Below, piece by piece: positions 46,688 through 55,269 of a DNA stretch of 64,000 bases. The stretch lies in contig NZ_CP102850.1 of NCBI RefSeq assembly GCF_024734075.1, positions 620,001 through 684,000 on the forward strand, in the 5' to 3' direction. A program made the position numbers and the translations under genes. Source of the DNA: Gordonia mangrovi (lineage in GTDB: Bacteria > Actinomycetota > Actinomycetes > Mycobacteriales > Mycobacteriaceae). Each line of letters begins with the position of its first letter. Position 1 is the first letter of the stretch. The notes beneath the pieces are model-generated. The model was not told where the DNA came from, did not search any database, and was given only the letters and a program-made list of their open reading frames with translations.

Positions 46688-49600
46688 TGGACGATCGGAC
46701 CCGCCAGGCGCTGGAATCCATTCGACTCGATTGGGCCGCCACCCCGGACGACGTGTGGGGACCGCAGGCGCCCCTGCACGTGGCCGGACTACACGAGTCC
46801 ACCGTGGGTGACATCATGCGCGCCTTCGCCGACGCGCGACGCAGCAAGGCGGCCAGCCCACTCGGCGTCGCCGTGCGCGGACCCGCGGGTGCCGGGAAGA
46901 CACATCTCCTCGGCCAGGTGCGGGAAAGGGTGCACGACGCCGGCGGATACTTCTTTCTGGTGAAACTGCTCGACGGCGAGGACTTCTGGCGTTCGGTGCT
47001 CGTCGCGATGTTGGAGGACCTCAGCCGTCCCACACCGACGCATCGCTCCCAACTGGCCCAGCTGCTGCACCGACTCGGGACCGCCACCGGCGTCGGCGTC
47101 GACGACCTGGCCGCGGTGACCGGGGAGACCTCGGTGACGCCGGAGATCCTGGACCGCTACGTGACCGCCGTCTACACCAAGCACTCGCGTCATCGTCGAC
47201 GCTCACAACACATCCTGCGGGCGCTGGTGCTGACCGAGGCCGATGACTTCGCGACCAAAGATCTCGGCGAGGCATTCCTCCACCTCGACGTCGACGACGG
47301 CGAAGAGCTGGCGCAGTGGGGAATCCGCAACGCACGTCTGGGCTACCAGGAGATCGTCGAGAACATCTCCCGGATCATCGCTTTCGACAATGCGGCGGTG
47401 CTGGCCATCGATCAGATCGACACGTTGATCGAGGCGGCCAAGTCCGAGAACCGGCATGACGAGAACTCCGTCGAGAAGGTGGCCCATGGCCTGATGTCGA
47501 TCCGCGAGACGATGAGCCGGACCGCCGCCGTGGTCTCCTCGATCACGGCTGCCTGGGAGTACCTGGAAGCCCACGTGATGGCATCGGCGATGGACCGGTT
47601 CCGACAACCACCACGACTGCAACGCCCCGCCTCGGCAGACTTCGGCCGAACCTTGTTGGCCAAGCGGTTTGCGCCGTGCTTCGCCGACGCCGACTTCACG
47701 CCGCCGTATCCCACCTGGCCGGTCACCGATGCCGCACTCGCGACGTCGGTCGATTTCACGCCCCGGGAGCTGATGCGGACCGTCGACCGCCACATCGGGA
47801 CGTGTCTACGCGCCGACGCCTTCGCCGAGATGACGTCGCTGGCCGCCTCGGAGCCGGTCGAACACAGCTCGACCACCGAGGACAAACCCGAACTGGCGCA
47901 ACTCGATCAGCGGTTTGCCGAGCTGGTGACGACGGCCGACGCGGCGCCCGCCCTGACCCCCGAGGACGAGGACCGGGTGGTCCCGATGCTGCTCCAGGCC
48001 GGATTGGCCTCATGGATCGAGGCTCTCGGCGACGCCGGAGCGGCCTTCGCGCAGGATCCGAAGCCCAGCCCCAAGGCGGTGCTGCACGGCCGCATCACCC
48101 GCATTCTCGATCCGGAGACCGACGCCGAGGAGTCGTGGAGCTTTCGCGCGGTCTCGGCGACACACCCGCGCTCGGTACAGGCGCGGCTGGCCAACGCGAC
48201 CACGGCGGCCGGTCTCTCGCTCGGCAGCGCCGCGCGGACGCTGGTGATCCTCCGCCGTGATCCCTGGCCGTCGGGTGCGAAGACCCAGGAGATGGTCGCC
48301 GAACTCCATGCGCGCGGCGGGCACGTGCTGGCCTGGACCGAAGACGACATCAAGCTCCTGACCGCACTCGCCCGGATACGTTCGGAGCGTTCGGAATTTC
48401 TCAGCGAATGGACGGCACGCCGCAACCCGGCGGCGCGCATCGGGTTCATCCGGGACATCCTGGAACCGGCCTCTCGTACGGTGGCGACCCGCGCCGCACC
48501 GTCGGCACCAGCCGATGACCGCACGCCGGTCGCCGCCGGCCGGGCCGCTCGCCACGATGCCGCGCCACAGCGGCCCACACCGGCCCGCAGCGGCGACCGC
48601 TACGCCGTGTCCGCGCTGAGCGAGCCGGCCACCAGCGTCGTGTTCGGCGCAGCCGCACGCCCCGAGACGAGCCCACTGCCGCCGACCGCGGCTGCGGACC
48701 TCGGCCCCGCAGTGATCCCGCTGGGCACCACGGTCGGCTCGCAGCGCCCGGTGACGGTGGACCTCGAGGCCTTGCGCAAGCACGCCGTCATTTTTGCCGG
48801 ATCCGGATCCGGCAAGACCGTCTTGATCCGCCGGATCGTCGAAGAGGCTGCGTTACAGGGTGTTTCATCGATCGTCCTCGATGTGAACAACGACCTGTCG
48901 CGACTCGGGTTCGCGTGGCCCGACGGCGAGCGCAGCTGGGCGGATGCGGGCGAGCGGCAGAAGGCCGCCGACTACCTCTCCGGCACCGAGGTGGTGGTGT
49001 TCACCCCGGGCAGATCGTCGGGTCGGCCGTTGAGTTTTCGCCCACTCCCCGACCTCGCCGACGTCGCCGACGACCCCGACGAATTCGAGGCCGCGGTCGA
49101 ATCGGCGGTGGCCGGACTCATACCGAGGGCGATGGTCGGCGGCAAGACCGCCAAGGCCACCCAGTCCCGCGCGGTGCTGATGGATGCGCTGCGGTACTTC
49201 GGTCGGCAGCGTTCGGGCGGGATCGTCGAATTCATCGATCTGTTGACCGATCTGCCCGACGACGTGAGCGGGCTGCGCGAAGCACGTCGGTACGCCGCCG
49301 AGATGGCCGAGAACCTCAAGGCTGCCCGTGCCTACGATCCCCTATTCGGCGGCGTCGGGGACCCGGCCGACCCCGGGCTCCTGCTCACGCCGGCCGCGGG
49401 GTATCGCGCCCGCATCTCGGTGATCAACCTCGCCGCCCTGGTCGGCGACGACAAACGGCAGAACTTCGTGAACGAACTGCAGATGGCGCTGTTCGCGTGG
49501 ATCAAGCGACATCCCGCCGGCGACCGGCCCCTCGGCGGACTCTTCGTGATGGACGAGGCACAGAACTACGCACCGTCGGACCGGGGCACCGCATGCCTGC

Positions 49601-49944
49601 ACAGTACGGTGGCGTTGGTCTCGCAGGCTCGCAAGTACGGCCTCGGCCTGGTGTTCGCCACGCAGGCGCCCAAGGGACTCAACTCCAAGATCCCCGGGAA
49701 CTGCGCCACCCAGTTCTTCGGGATGCTCAATGCGCCGGTGCAGATCGCCACGGCCCAGGAGATCGCCCGTGCCAAGGGCAGCTCGATCAGCGATGTCGGG
49801 CGGCTGAGCACCGGCGTGTTCTACGTCGCGTCCGAGGGTGACGGCTTCGCCAAGACGAGCACTCCGCTGTGTTTGAGCCACCATCCCAAGAGTCCCCCGA
49901 CCGAGGACGAGGTCGCCGAGATCGCGCGATGCTCGGCGGGCTGA
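46687..49944 (+). CDS. Two-P-loop ATPase: N-terminal AAA-like domain fused to HerA-like translocase domain
   Basis: A 1085-residue protein. The N-terminal ATPase has Walker A GPAGAGKT (residues 65-72) and Walker B AAVLAIDQID (to about 245). The middle (about 450-650) contains LVILRRDPWPSGAKTQEMVA and a Pro/Ala-rich linker. The C-terminal ATPase has Walker A GSGSGKT (705-711), Walker B FVMDEAQN (953-960) and the segment LGLVFATQAPKGLNSKIPGN. This is the pattern of HerA/FtsK-like (DUF87/DUF853) DNA translocases in repair and anti-phage systems. It ends a three-gene operon with DUF559 and winged-helix genes. The fusion of two ATPases is unusual; function is inferred. Confidence 0.75.
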   Translation: MDDRTRQALESIRLDWAATPDDVWGPQAPLHVAGLHESTVGDIMRAFADARRSKAASPLGVAVRGPAGAGKTHLLGQVRERVHDAGGYFFLVKLLDGEDFWRSVLVAMLEDLSRPTPTHRSQLAQLLHRLGTATGVGVDDLAAVTGETSVTPEILDRYVTAVYTKHSRHRRRSQHILRALVLTEADDFATKDLGEAFLHLDVDDGEELAQWGIRNARLGYQEIVENISRIIAFDNAAVLAIDQIDTLIEAAKSENRHDENSVEKVAHGLMSIRETMSRTAAVVSSITAAWEYLEAHVMASAMDRFRQPPRLQRPASADFGRTLLAKRFAPCFADADFTPPYPTWPVTDAALATSVDFTPRELMRTVDRHIGTCLRADAFAEMTSLAASEPVEHSSTTEDKPELAQLDQRFAELVTTADAAPALTPEDEDRVVPMLLQAGLASWIEALGDAGAAFAQDPKPSPKAVLHGRITRILDPETDAEESWSFRAVSATHPRSVQARLANATTAAGLSLGSAARTLVILRRDPWPSGAKTQEMVAELHARGGHVLAWTEDDIKLLTALARIRSERSEFLSEWTARRNPAARIGFIRDILEPASRTVATRAAPSAPADDRTPVAAGRAARHDAAPQRPTPARSGDRYAVSALSEPATSVVFGAAARPETSPLPPTAAADLGPAVIPLGTTVGSQRPVTVDLEALRKHAVIFAGSGSGKTVLIRRIVEEAALQGVSSIVLDVNNDLSRLGFAWPDGERSWADAGERQKAADYLSGTEVVVFTPGRSSGRPLSFRPLPDLADVADDPDEFEAAVESAVAGLIPRAMVGGKTAKATQSRAVLMDALRYFGRQRSGGIVEFIDLLTDLPDDVSGLREARRYAAEMAENLKAARAYDPLFGGVGDPADPGLLLTPAAGYRARISVINLAALVGDDKRQNFVNELQMALFAWIKRHPAGDRPLGGLFVMDEAQNYAPSDRGTACLHSTVALVSQARKYGLGLVFATQAPKGLNSKIPGNCATQFFGMLNAPVQIATAQEIARAKGSSISDVGRLSTGVFYVASEGDGFAKTSTPLCLSHHPKSPPTEDEVAEIARCSAG

Positions 49945-50045
49945 CGGCGGTGGGCCCGGCCCCTCCCATCCGGTGATCCCGGCTCGACAAACCTGTCGGA
50001 CCGTCCTGCTCTACTGGATCGCACCTTCGAACAAAGGAGCGAAAC

Positions 50046-50648
50046 ATGTCCGACCATGCCGCCGCAATCCGCGGGCTGCCCCGATGGCATCCCGAGCCGC
50101 TCGTCCAGGACACGATTCATCGCATCCGAGCACACGGGTGGTCGGTCACCGCGGTCTCGGAGTTGTGCGCCGAGTGCTCGGAGGACTGCGAGGTACCCGA
50201 CTGCGCCTTCGCCTATTCCACCGGCCTGACCCTGCATTCGATCCCCGAGCTCATCGTTTACGGCCTCGACGCCGGGACCTCAGGCGCGGTGATCAACGAA
50301 CTCGGGGACCTGCTCCATCGGTGCGACTGGACCGAATTCGTGCAGGCCGGCACAGAGATCTGTGTCGCCGCTCTGGATGTGCCCCTACGCCTCGTCGAAC
50401 TCGTCGACAAGGACGACATGAGAGTGAGCAACGTCCTGTTCCCGGATGCCCCGGCGCTGCAGGTGGTGTGGCCCGACGACTGGGGCCGATTCCCCTGGGA
50501 TGACGAGTATGCGCTCGAGCCGGTGCATCAACCGGTCAAGGGCGTTCTGCCCGATCCGGGAGTGCGGGACGTCGGCCCGCGAGTCATCTCGCGTAGCTAC
50601 GGTCCCAACCGCAAGGAACGACGGCGACGCAAACCGACTGCCGGATAG
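50046..50648 (+). CDS. DUF4262-domain protein
   Basis: A 200-residue protein. Residues 15-125 read IHRIRAHGWSVTAVSELCAE, FAYSTGLTLHSIPELIVYGL and INELGDLLHRC, the DUF4262 pattern (AYTxGL...HPEL). Function unknown; the domain occurs in scattered bacterial genes, some beside mobile or defence genes. The C-terminus is basic (GPNRKERRRRKPTAG). An AAAGGAG site precedes the ATG. It lies 101 bases after the ATPase gene and is followed by a strong terminator. Confidence 0.85.
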   Translation: MSDHAAAIRGLPRWHPEPLVQDTIHRIRAHGWSVTAVSELCAECSEDCEVPDCAFAYSTGLTLHSIPELIVYGLDAGTSGAVINELGDLLHRCDWTEFVQAGTEICVAALDVPLRLVELVDKDDMRVSNVLFPDAPALQVVWPDDWGRFPWDDEYALEPVHQPVKGVLPDPGVRDVGPRVISRSYGPNRKERRRRKPTAG

Positions 50649-50650
50649 CA

Positions 50651-50689
50651 CGATCGGCCCCACCTCCGTCATGGAGGTGGGGCCGATCG
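50651..50689. terminator. 17-bp perfect hairpin after the DUF4262 gene
   Basis: Bases 50651-50667 and 50673-50689 pair perfectly with a five-base loop, starting two bases past the DUF4262 stop. It lies between convergent units, so it may serve both. It closes the accessory segment. Confidence 0.88.
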
Positions 50690-50715
50690 GCAGACCTTGC
50701 GAATCCGTAGTGGTT

Positions 50716-50738
50716 ACCGGCGTATATATGGCGCCGGT
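50716..50738 (-). terminator. Short hairpin after rpsZ
   Basis: ACCGGCG (50716-50722) pairs with 50732-50738 around an AT-rich nine-base loop, 20 bases past the rpsZ stop. It is weaker than the neighbouring 17-bp hairpin. Confidence 0.4.
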
Positions 50739-50758
50739 TGGTACTACAGAATCGGGAG

Positions 50759-50944
50759 TTACCAGCTGGACTTCTGCACGCCCGGGAGCTCGCCGGCGTG
50801 CGCCATGTCGCGCAAGCACACACGGCACAGACCGAACTTGCGGAACACCGAGTGCGGACGACCGCACTTGTTGCACCGGGTGTAGGCCCGCACGGCGAAC
50901 TTGGGCTTCTTGTTGGCCTTGTTGACCAGAGCCTTCTTTGCCAT
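50759..50944 (-). CDS. rpsZ: 30S ribosomal protein S14, zinc-binding type Z
   Basis: A 61-residue protein: [20 protein letters not shown], with zinc ligands in [11 protein letters not shown] and LCRVCLRDM. This is the short zinc form of S14, as found in the spc operon of actinobacteria. Its ATG overlaps the rplE stop by one base. It is the last gene of this half of the operon; rpsH, normally next, is elsewhere. Confidence 0.98.
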   Translation of the reverse strand: MAKKALVNKANKKPKFAVRAYTRCNKCGRPHSVFRKFGLCRVCLRDMAHAGELPGVQKSSW

Positions 50945-51525
50945 CAGTTGTCCTTCACGGAGTTGTCTTTGAACGGGAAGCCCAGGTGACGCAGCAGCGC
51001 CCGGCCTTCCTCGTCGGTGGTCGCCGAGGTCACGACGGTGATGTCCATACCGCGCGGCCGATCGATCTTGTCGATGTTGATCTCATGGAACATCGACTGC
51101 TCGTTGAGGCCGAACGTGTAGTTGCCGTTGCCGTCGAACTGGCGGTCGGAGAGTCCGCGGAAGTCGCGGATACGCGGCAGTGCGATGGACACGAGGCGGT
51201 CCAGGAACTCCCACATCCGGTCGCCGCGCAGGGTGGCGCGGGCGCCGATCGGCATGCCCTCACGCAGCTTGAACTGCGCGATGGACTTGCGGGCCCGACG
51301 GATCTCCGGACGCTGACCGGTGATCAGCGCGAGGTCCTCGACAGCACCGTTGATCAGCTTGCCGTCGCGGGCGGCGTCGCCGACACCCATGTTCACGACG
51401 ACCTTGACCACGCCGGGGATCTGCATGACGTTGGCGTAGTCGAACTCGGTGTTGAGCGCGTCCTTGATCTCCTCGCGGTAGCGAGTCTTCAGGCGCGGCT
51501 GGGTCTTGGTTTCAGTAGAAGTCAT
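50944..51525 (-). CDS. rplE: 50S ribosomal protein L5
   Basis: A 193-residue 5S rRNA-binding protein: [39 protein letters not shown] and [14 protein letters not shown] sequence ([20 protein letters not shown]). It starts two bases after rplX. Confidence 0.98.
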   Translation of the reverse strand: MTSTETKTQPRLKTRYREEIKDALNTEFDYANVMQIPGVVKVVVNMGVGDAARDGKLINGAVEDLALITGQRPEIRRARKSIAQFKLREGMPIGARATLRGDRMWEFLDRLVSIALPRIRDFRGLSDRQFDGNGNYTFGLNEQSMFHEINIDKIDRPRGMDITVVTSATTDEEGRALLRHLGFPFKDNSVKDN

Positions 51526-51527
51526 GA

Positions 51528-51845
51528 TCAGATGTCCTTCCCGTTCTTGCGGGAAATACGGACCTTCTTGCCGGACTCCTCGTCCACGCGGTAGCCCACG
51601 CGGGTCGGGTTTCCGTCGGAGTCCACGACCATCACGTTCGACACGTGGATCGGGGCCTCCTGGGTCACGATGCCGCCGGAGGATGCGCCGCGCTCGTTGG
51701 CCGAGGCGGCGGTGTGCTTCTTGATTCGGTTGACGCCCTCGACCAGGACCCGCTGCTCCTTCGGGAAGGCCTGAATGACCTTGCCCTTGGCGCCCTTGTC
51801 CTTGCCCGAGATGACGATCACGGTGTCACCCTTGTGCACCTTCAT
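51528..51845 (-). CDS. rplX: 50S ribosomal protein L24
   Basis: A 105-residue protein: [20 protein letters not shown] contains the KOW motif; [20 protein letters not shown] follows. It starts one base after rplN. Confidence 0.98.
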   Translation of the reverse strand: MKVHKGDTVIVISGKDKGAKGKVIQAFPKEQRVLVEGVNRIKKHTAASANERGASSGGIVTQEAPIHVSNVMVVDSDGNPTRVGYRVDEESGKKVRISRKNGKDI

Positions 51846-51846
51846 G

Positions 51847-52215
51847 TCAGATCACCTCCGGTGCCAGCGACACGATCTTCATGAACTTCTTCTCACGCAG
51901 CTCACGGCCGACCGGGCCGAAGATGCGGGTACCGCGAGGATCGCTCTCACCCTTGAGGATGACGGCGGCGTTCTCGTCGAAACGGATGTAGCTTCCGTCC
52001 GGACGGCGGCGCTCCTTGGAGGTGCGCACGACGACGGCCTTGACGACCTCGCCCTTCTTCACGTTGCCACCAGGGATGGCGTCCTTGACAGTGGCGACGA
52101 TGACGTCACCAATGCCGGCATAGCGCCGCGAGGAACCGCCGAGCACGCGGATGCAGAGGATTTCCTTTGCTCCGGTGTTGTCGGCGACCCGCAGGCGAGA
52201 TTCCTGCTGAATCAC
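51847..52215 (-). CDS. rplN: 50S ribosomal protein L14
   Basis: A 122-residue protein starting [20 protein letters not shown] and ending [14 protein letters not shown]. It is the first gene of the rplN-rplX-rplE-rpsZ unit and has its own promoter upstream. Confidence 0.98.
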   Translation of the reverse strand: MIQQESRLRVADNTGAKEILCIRVLGGSSRRYAGIGDVIVATVKDAIPGGNVKKGEVVKAVVVRTSKERRRPDGSYIRFDENAAVILKGESDPRGTRIFGPVGRELREKKFMKIVSLAPEVI

Positions 52216-52654
52216 TCGTCAATCTCCTTGACCTGGATGTTGATGTCCGCCGGATTGCCGACCCGACGCACACGGTCCGCTGCCCACCGGACACGCGCCT
52301 GCCTGGGGTTTTCGTCTTACGACGGCCATCCCAGTGGGTTCGCGAGCCGATTTGCGGCACGTCAGTGCCGCAGGCAACCCCACAAGTGTAGGGGAAAGCG
52401 CAGGTGGGGACCAAATCCGTGCCTCCGGCCACCCACCGGGCCGCAGGCCGGTGCCGCCGGCCCTGTCGCGAGCGCTTCTCTCGCGCCACGACTCCGATCG
52501 CACACACGGCGTACGCAACACACTCGCGGCGACCGAGCCTACCGCCGAACATGTGAATCCCGGTCGCCTGTCCACAGGCGTTCCGGATCAACCGTTAGAC
52601 TTGGGCGGCCACCCAGCACGGGGATCTGGGCGAGTGGAATTGGATTGGGGCATC
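52216..52654. other. 439-bp region with the rplN promoter
   Basis: No gene is supported. It holds the rplN promoter (52385-52414, minus strand) with a leader of about 160 bases, and upstream sequence of the divergent mycolyltransferase gene. The frame of the latter is open through it, but without signal-peptide or family features. Confidence 0.6.
52385..52414 (-). promoter_or_regulatory. Promoter of the rplN-rpsZ operon
   Basis: The minus strand has TTGGTC (52409-52414), an 18-base spacer and TACACT (52385-52390). TACACTTG and the downstream GGTTGCCTGC match the rpsH promoter at 42265-42293. Confidence 0.7.
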
Positions 52655-53656
52655 GTGGGGAGACATCAGCGTCTGATCGTCGGGGTGTTGTCGGTGATCG
52701 CGGCGGTCGTCGCGACGTTGGGCGCGGGCATGGGTACCGCGTCGGCGGCACCGGAGTCACGGATCGTGAGCACCTACGACGACGATCCGCAACAGGTCAC
52801 CCTCATCGTCTACTCGGCGGCGATGAGCAAGACCATCCCGGTCACCGTGCTCACTCCGCGCGACCGGTCCACGCCGAGCCCCACGCTGTATCTGCTCAAC
52901 GGCGCCGGTGGTGGCGAGGATTCGGCCACGTGGGACGCGCGTACCGATTACAAGCAGTTCTTCGCCGACAAGGATGTGTACGTCGTCACGCCGATCGGCG
53001 GCGCATTCTCCTACTACACCGACTGGCAACGAGACGATCCGGTGCTCGGCCGCAACAAATGGCAGACCTTCCTGACCACGGAACTGCCCCCGCTGATCGA
53101 TGCACAGTTCAACACCACCGGGCGCAATGCCGTCGCCGGCATCTCGATGGCCGGCACCACGGTGTTCAATCTGGCCATCGCCGCCCCCGGCCTCTACCGC
53201 TCGGTCGCCGCGTTCAGCGGCTGCGCCCGGACCAGCGACCCGCTGGGTCAGCAGTACATCCGGTTCGTCACCGCCGACCGCGGTGGGGGCAACCTGGAGA
53301 ACATGTGGGGCCCGCTCGACGGCCCCGGCTGGCGGGCCAACGACCCGTACCTCAACGCCGAGAAACTGCGGGGTACGAAGATCTACATGACCTCGGGCAC
53401 CGGCCTACCCGGCCCGCACGAGCGGCTCGAGGACCCGTTTGTCGACGGCGATCCGTTCTTCCTGGCCAATCAGGCCCTGCTGGGCGGTGCCATCGAGGTG
53501 GCGATCGACCAGTGCAGCCGACAGATGGCGGGTCGTCTCGCCGAGTTGCGGATCCCCGCCGACGTCACGTTCCGCAACACCGGCACCCATTCGTGGGGCT
53601 ACTGGCAGGACGATCTGCACGCGACCTGGCCGTCGATCGCCCGCGACCTACGCTGA
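52655..53656 (+). CDS. Ag85-type mycolyltransferase/esterase
   Basis: A GTG start at 52655, with GGGG upstream, gives 333 residues beginning with a signal peptide (VGRHQRLIVGVLSVIAAVVA, cut near ASA-AP). The alpha/beta-hydrolase triad is visible: the Ser in AVAGISMAGTTV, an acid near GPHERLEDPFVDGD, and the His in NTGTHSWGYW, which matches the antigen 85 family. Members transfer mycolates to trehalose and arabinogalactan in the cell envelope. A GTG at 52634 would add seven residues. It marks the organism as a mycolic-acid producer. Confidence 0.9.
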   Translation: MGRHQRLIVGVLSVIAAVVATLGAGMGTASAAPESRIVSTYDDDPQQVTLIVYSAAMSKTIPVTVLTPRDRSTPSPTLYLLNGAGGGEDSATWDARTDYKQFFADKDVYVVTPIGGAFSYYTDWQRDDPVLGRNKWQTFLTTELPPLIDAQFNTTGRNAVAGISMAGTTVFNLAIAAPGLYRSVAAFSGCARTSDPLGQQYIRFVTADRGGGNLENMWGPLDGPGWRANDPYLNAEKLRGTKIYMTSGTGLPGPHERLEDPFVDGDPFFLANQALLGGAIEVAIDQCSRQMAGRLAELRIPADVTFRNTGTHSWGYWQDDLHATWPSIARDLR

Positions 53657-53659
53657 CCC

Positions 53660-53687
53660 GGTGAGTTCCCCGGCCGGGGAACTCACC
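53660..53687. terminator. 28-bp perfect palindrome between convergent genes
   Basis: Bases 53660-53673 and 53674-53687 are exact reverse complements with no spacer. The stop codon of the LuxR-type gene (53683-53685) lies within the right arm, and the mycolyltransferase stop is three bases before the left arm. A bidirectional terminator is likely. Confidence 0.85.
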
Positions 53688-54069
53688 AGCGGTCGAGGCT
53701 GGTGTAGCCGTCCTGGAGGGCGCGGGCCAGCAGGTGCGCCTTGGTCGGCGCATCTCGACCCACACCCGAGTACTTGGCACGGATGCGCGCGAGATGAGTG
53801 CTCACCGTCGACGCCGAGATGAACAGGGCGGCCGCCGCTTCCTCTTTCGACTCAGCCGCCAGCCAGGCGAGCAGCACCTCGACCTCGCGGGACGAGAGCT
53901 CCGGTCGTCGTGGGTCAGGCATCGCGCCTTCCGCGTGTCGGTAGTCCGACAGTCGGGCCACGGTCCGGTCCGGCCGACCGGCGGCCGCGGCGTCCCGGAT
54001 CTCGTCCCGACCGGCCGGGCGGGCAGGCGTCGATGGACCCGGATACGGCGTACGAGAACGCGCAGTCAT
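53683..54069 (-). CDS. LuxR-type HTH protein without receiver domain
   Basis: The start chosen is the ATG at 54069, which follows a GGAGG site, giving 128 residues. The N-terminal 60 residues are basic and disordered. The C-terminal HTH reads LSSREVEVLLAWLAAESKEE, then ISASTVSTHLARIRAKYSGV, followed by a conserved-looking GRDAPTKAHLLARALQDGY tail. The same unusual tail occurs in the response regulator at 54314, so the two are probably paralogues. There is no receiver domain, so it must be controlled by other means. Confidence 0.8.
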   Translation of the reverse strand: MTARSRTPYPGPSTPARPAGRDEIRDAAAAGRPDRTVARLSDYRHAEGAMPDPRRPELSSREVEVLLAWLAAESKEEAAAALFISASTVSTHLARIRAKYSGVGRDAPTKAHLLARALQDGYTSLDRW

Positions 54070-54313
54070 CTGTCTACCTCCGCTCGGCACCAACAGTTCC
54101 GCTGATGCGGGCGCTCCAGTCCCCCGACAAGACCGCACCACAGAACCAGCAGATTAGGTCGTCACGGCCGACGGGGGTAGACCCAGAACTGGGGACACGG
54201 CGCGGCATCCGAGCGGCCCGTCGTTCTGACTCGCACGATGACCTGCACCGACCCGGCTGTCGGAACGTTGGCCGCCACGACGCGATGTGATGCCCGCCTC
54301 GGCCCGCCGGCCC

Positions 54314-55054
54314 TCAGTCGGTCGTCCGACCGATACCACCTCGGCGCGACGAGCGGTCGGGCGCCGGTGCGGGCCGACGACCGGGAAGGGGCAACCAGCC
54401 GTCCTCGACCGCGCGTTTGAACAGGTCGAGTTTCGTTCGGGTCGGGCGCCCGGCGGCCGCATACTTCTGCCGGATGCGCTTGAGATACTCGTTCACCGTC
54501 TCCGCGGTCACGCCCAGTGCCGTACCCACCCCGGCGGACGTCTCGCCGGAGGCGTACAGGGTGAGCACCCGCTGAAGCTGCGGACTCAGGTCGACCGCAG
54601 CAAGGTCCGGGTCGGCATCGATCGCGGCAGCCCATTCGGTGGTGAGCACGGCGTGCCCGGACGACGCCGCGCGTACCGCGTCGACGATCTCACGCTCCGA
54701 GGCGGACTTGAGCACCACGCCGAGCGTGCCCGCCCGCGCAGCCGACCGCAGCAGGTCCGGATGCTCACCCGAGGTGTAGACGACGGTGCCGATCCCCTCC
54801 TCGGTGAGCCGGGCGACGTTCTCGCCGGGCGTCGTCCCGTCGTCGAGTCGCAGATCGAGAATGACGAGGTCCATGTCGATGTCCTGCTGCAGCAGGCCAC
54901 CCACCGTGGATGCCGAGCACACCAACTCCAGATCGGGCTGACGGTCGAGGATGCGCTCGATTCCCCACACCGGCGAGGGATGGTCGTCGACCATCCCCAC
55001 CCGGACCACCGAACAATCCTCGGCTGCCACCGGTCCTCCCATTCGCCCCGACAT
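54314..55054 (-). CDS. NarL-family response regulator
   Basis: An ATG at 55054 with a GAGGG site gives 246 residues; later starts are possible. The receiver domain has VRVGMVDDHPSPVWGIERIL (acidic pair), DLVILDLRLDDG (phospho-acceptor Asp), VVYTSGEHPDLL and GVVLKSASEREIVDAV (Lys). The output HTH is LSPQLQRVLTLYASGETSAG, then TAETVNEYLKRIRQKYAAAG. The tail GRPTRTKLDLFKRAVEDGW resembles that of its neighbour. No sensor kinase is next to it. Confidence 0.88.
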   Translation of the reverse strand: MSGRMGGPVAAEDCSVVRVGMVDDHPSPVWGIERILDRQPDLELVCSASTVGGLLQQDIDMDLVILDLRLDDGTTPGENVARLTEEGIGTVVYTSGEHPDLLRSAARAGTLGVVLKSASEREIVDAVRAASSGHAVLTTEWAAAIDADPDLAAVDLSPQLQRVLTLYASGETSAGVGTALGVTAETVNEYLKRIRQKYAAAGRPTRTKLDLFKRAVEDGWLPLPGRRPAPAPDRSSRRGGIGRTTD

Positions 55055-55236
55055 CGCGGCCCTCGGCGCCCGCCTCACGGGCGCCGCGGCGCCACCGATT
55101 CCCCGACAACCATGACACAACGCACCAGGCGCCTGCGCACGGATCGTCGGTGGTTCAGCCGGATGACCGAACCCGGGGCACCGGGGTGATCCGAGCGCGA
55201 TTCTCGCTCGCGGGCCGTAGAGGTGGCAGGATGAAT

Positions 55237-55250
55237 GAGAACATGTTCTA
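55237..55250. promoter_or_regulatory. KstR-like operator before the acetoacetate decarboxylase gene
   Basis: GAGAACATGTTCTA matches the mycobacterial KstR consensus TnnAACnnGTTnnA except for its first base. Its core AGAACATGTTCT is a 12-bp perfect palindrome. It lies 20 bases before the ATG of the next gene. KstR is a TetR-type repressor of sterol catabolism genes. Confidence 0.5.
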
Positions 55251-55269
55251 GTTTCGAGGAGTATCGCCG

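Noticed and set aside
55238..55249. LexA (SOS) box
   Set aside because: GAAC and GTTC are separated by two bases; actinobacterial LexA sites need four. The KstR pattern fits better.
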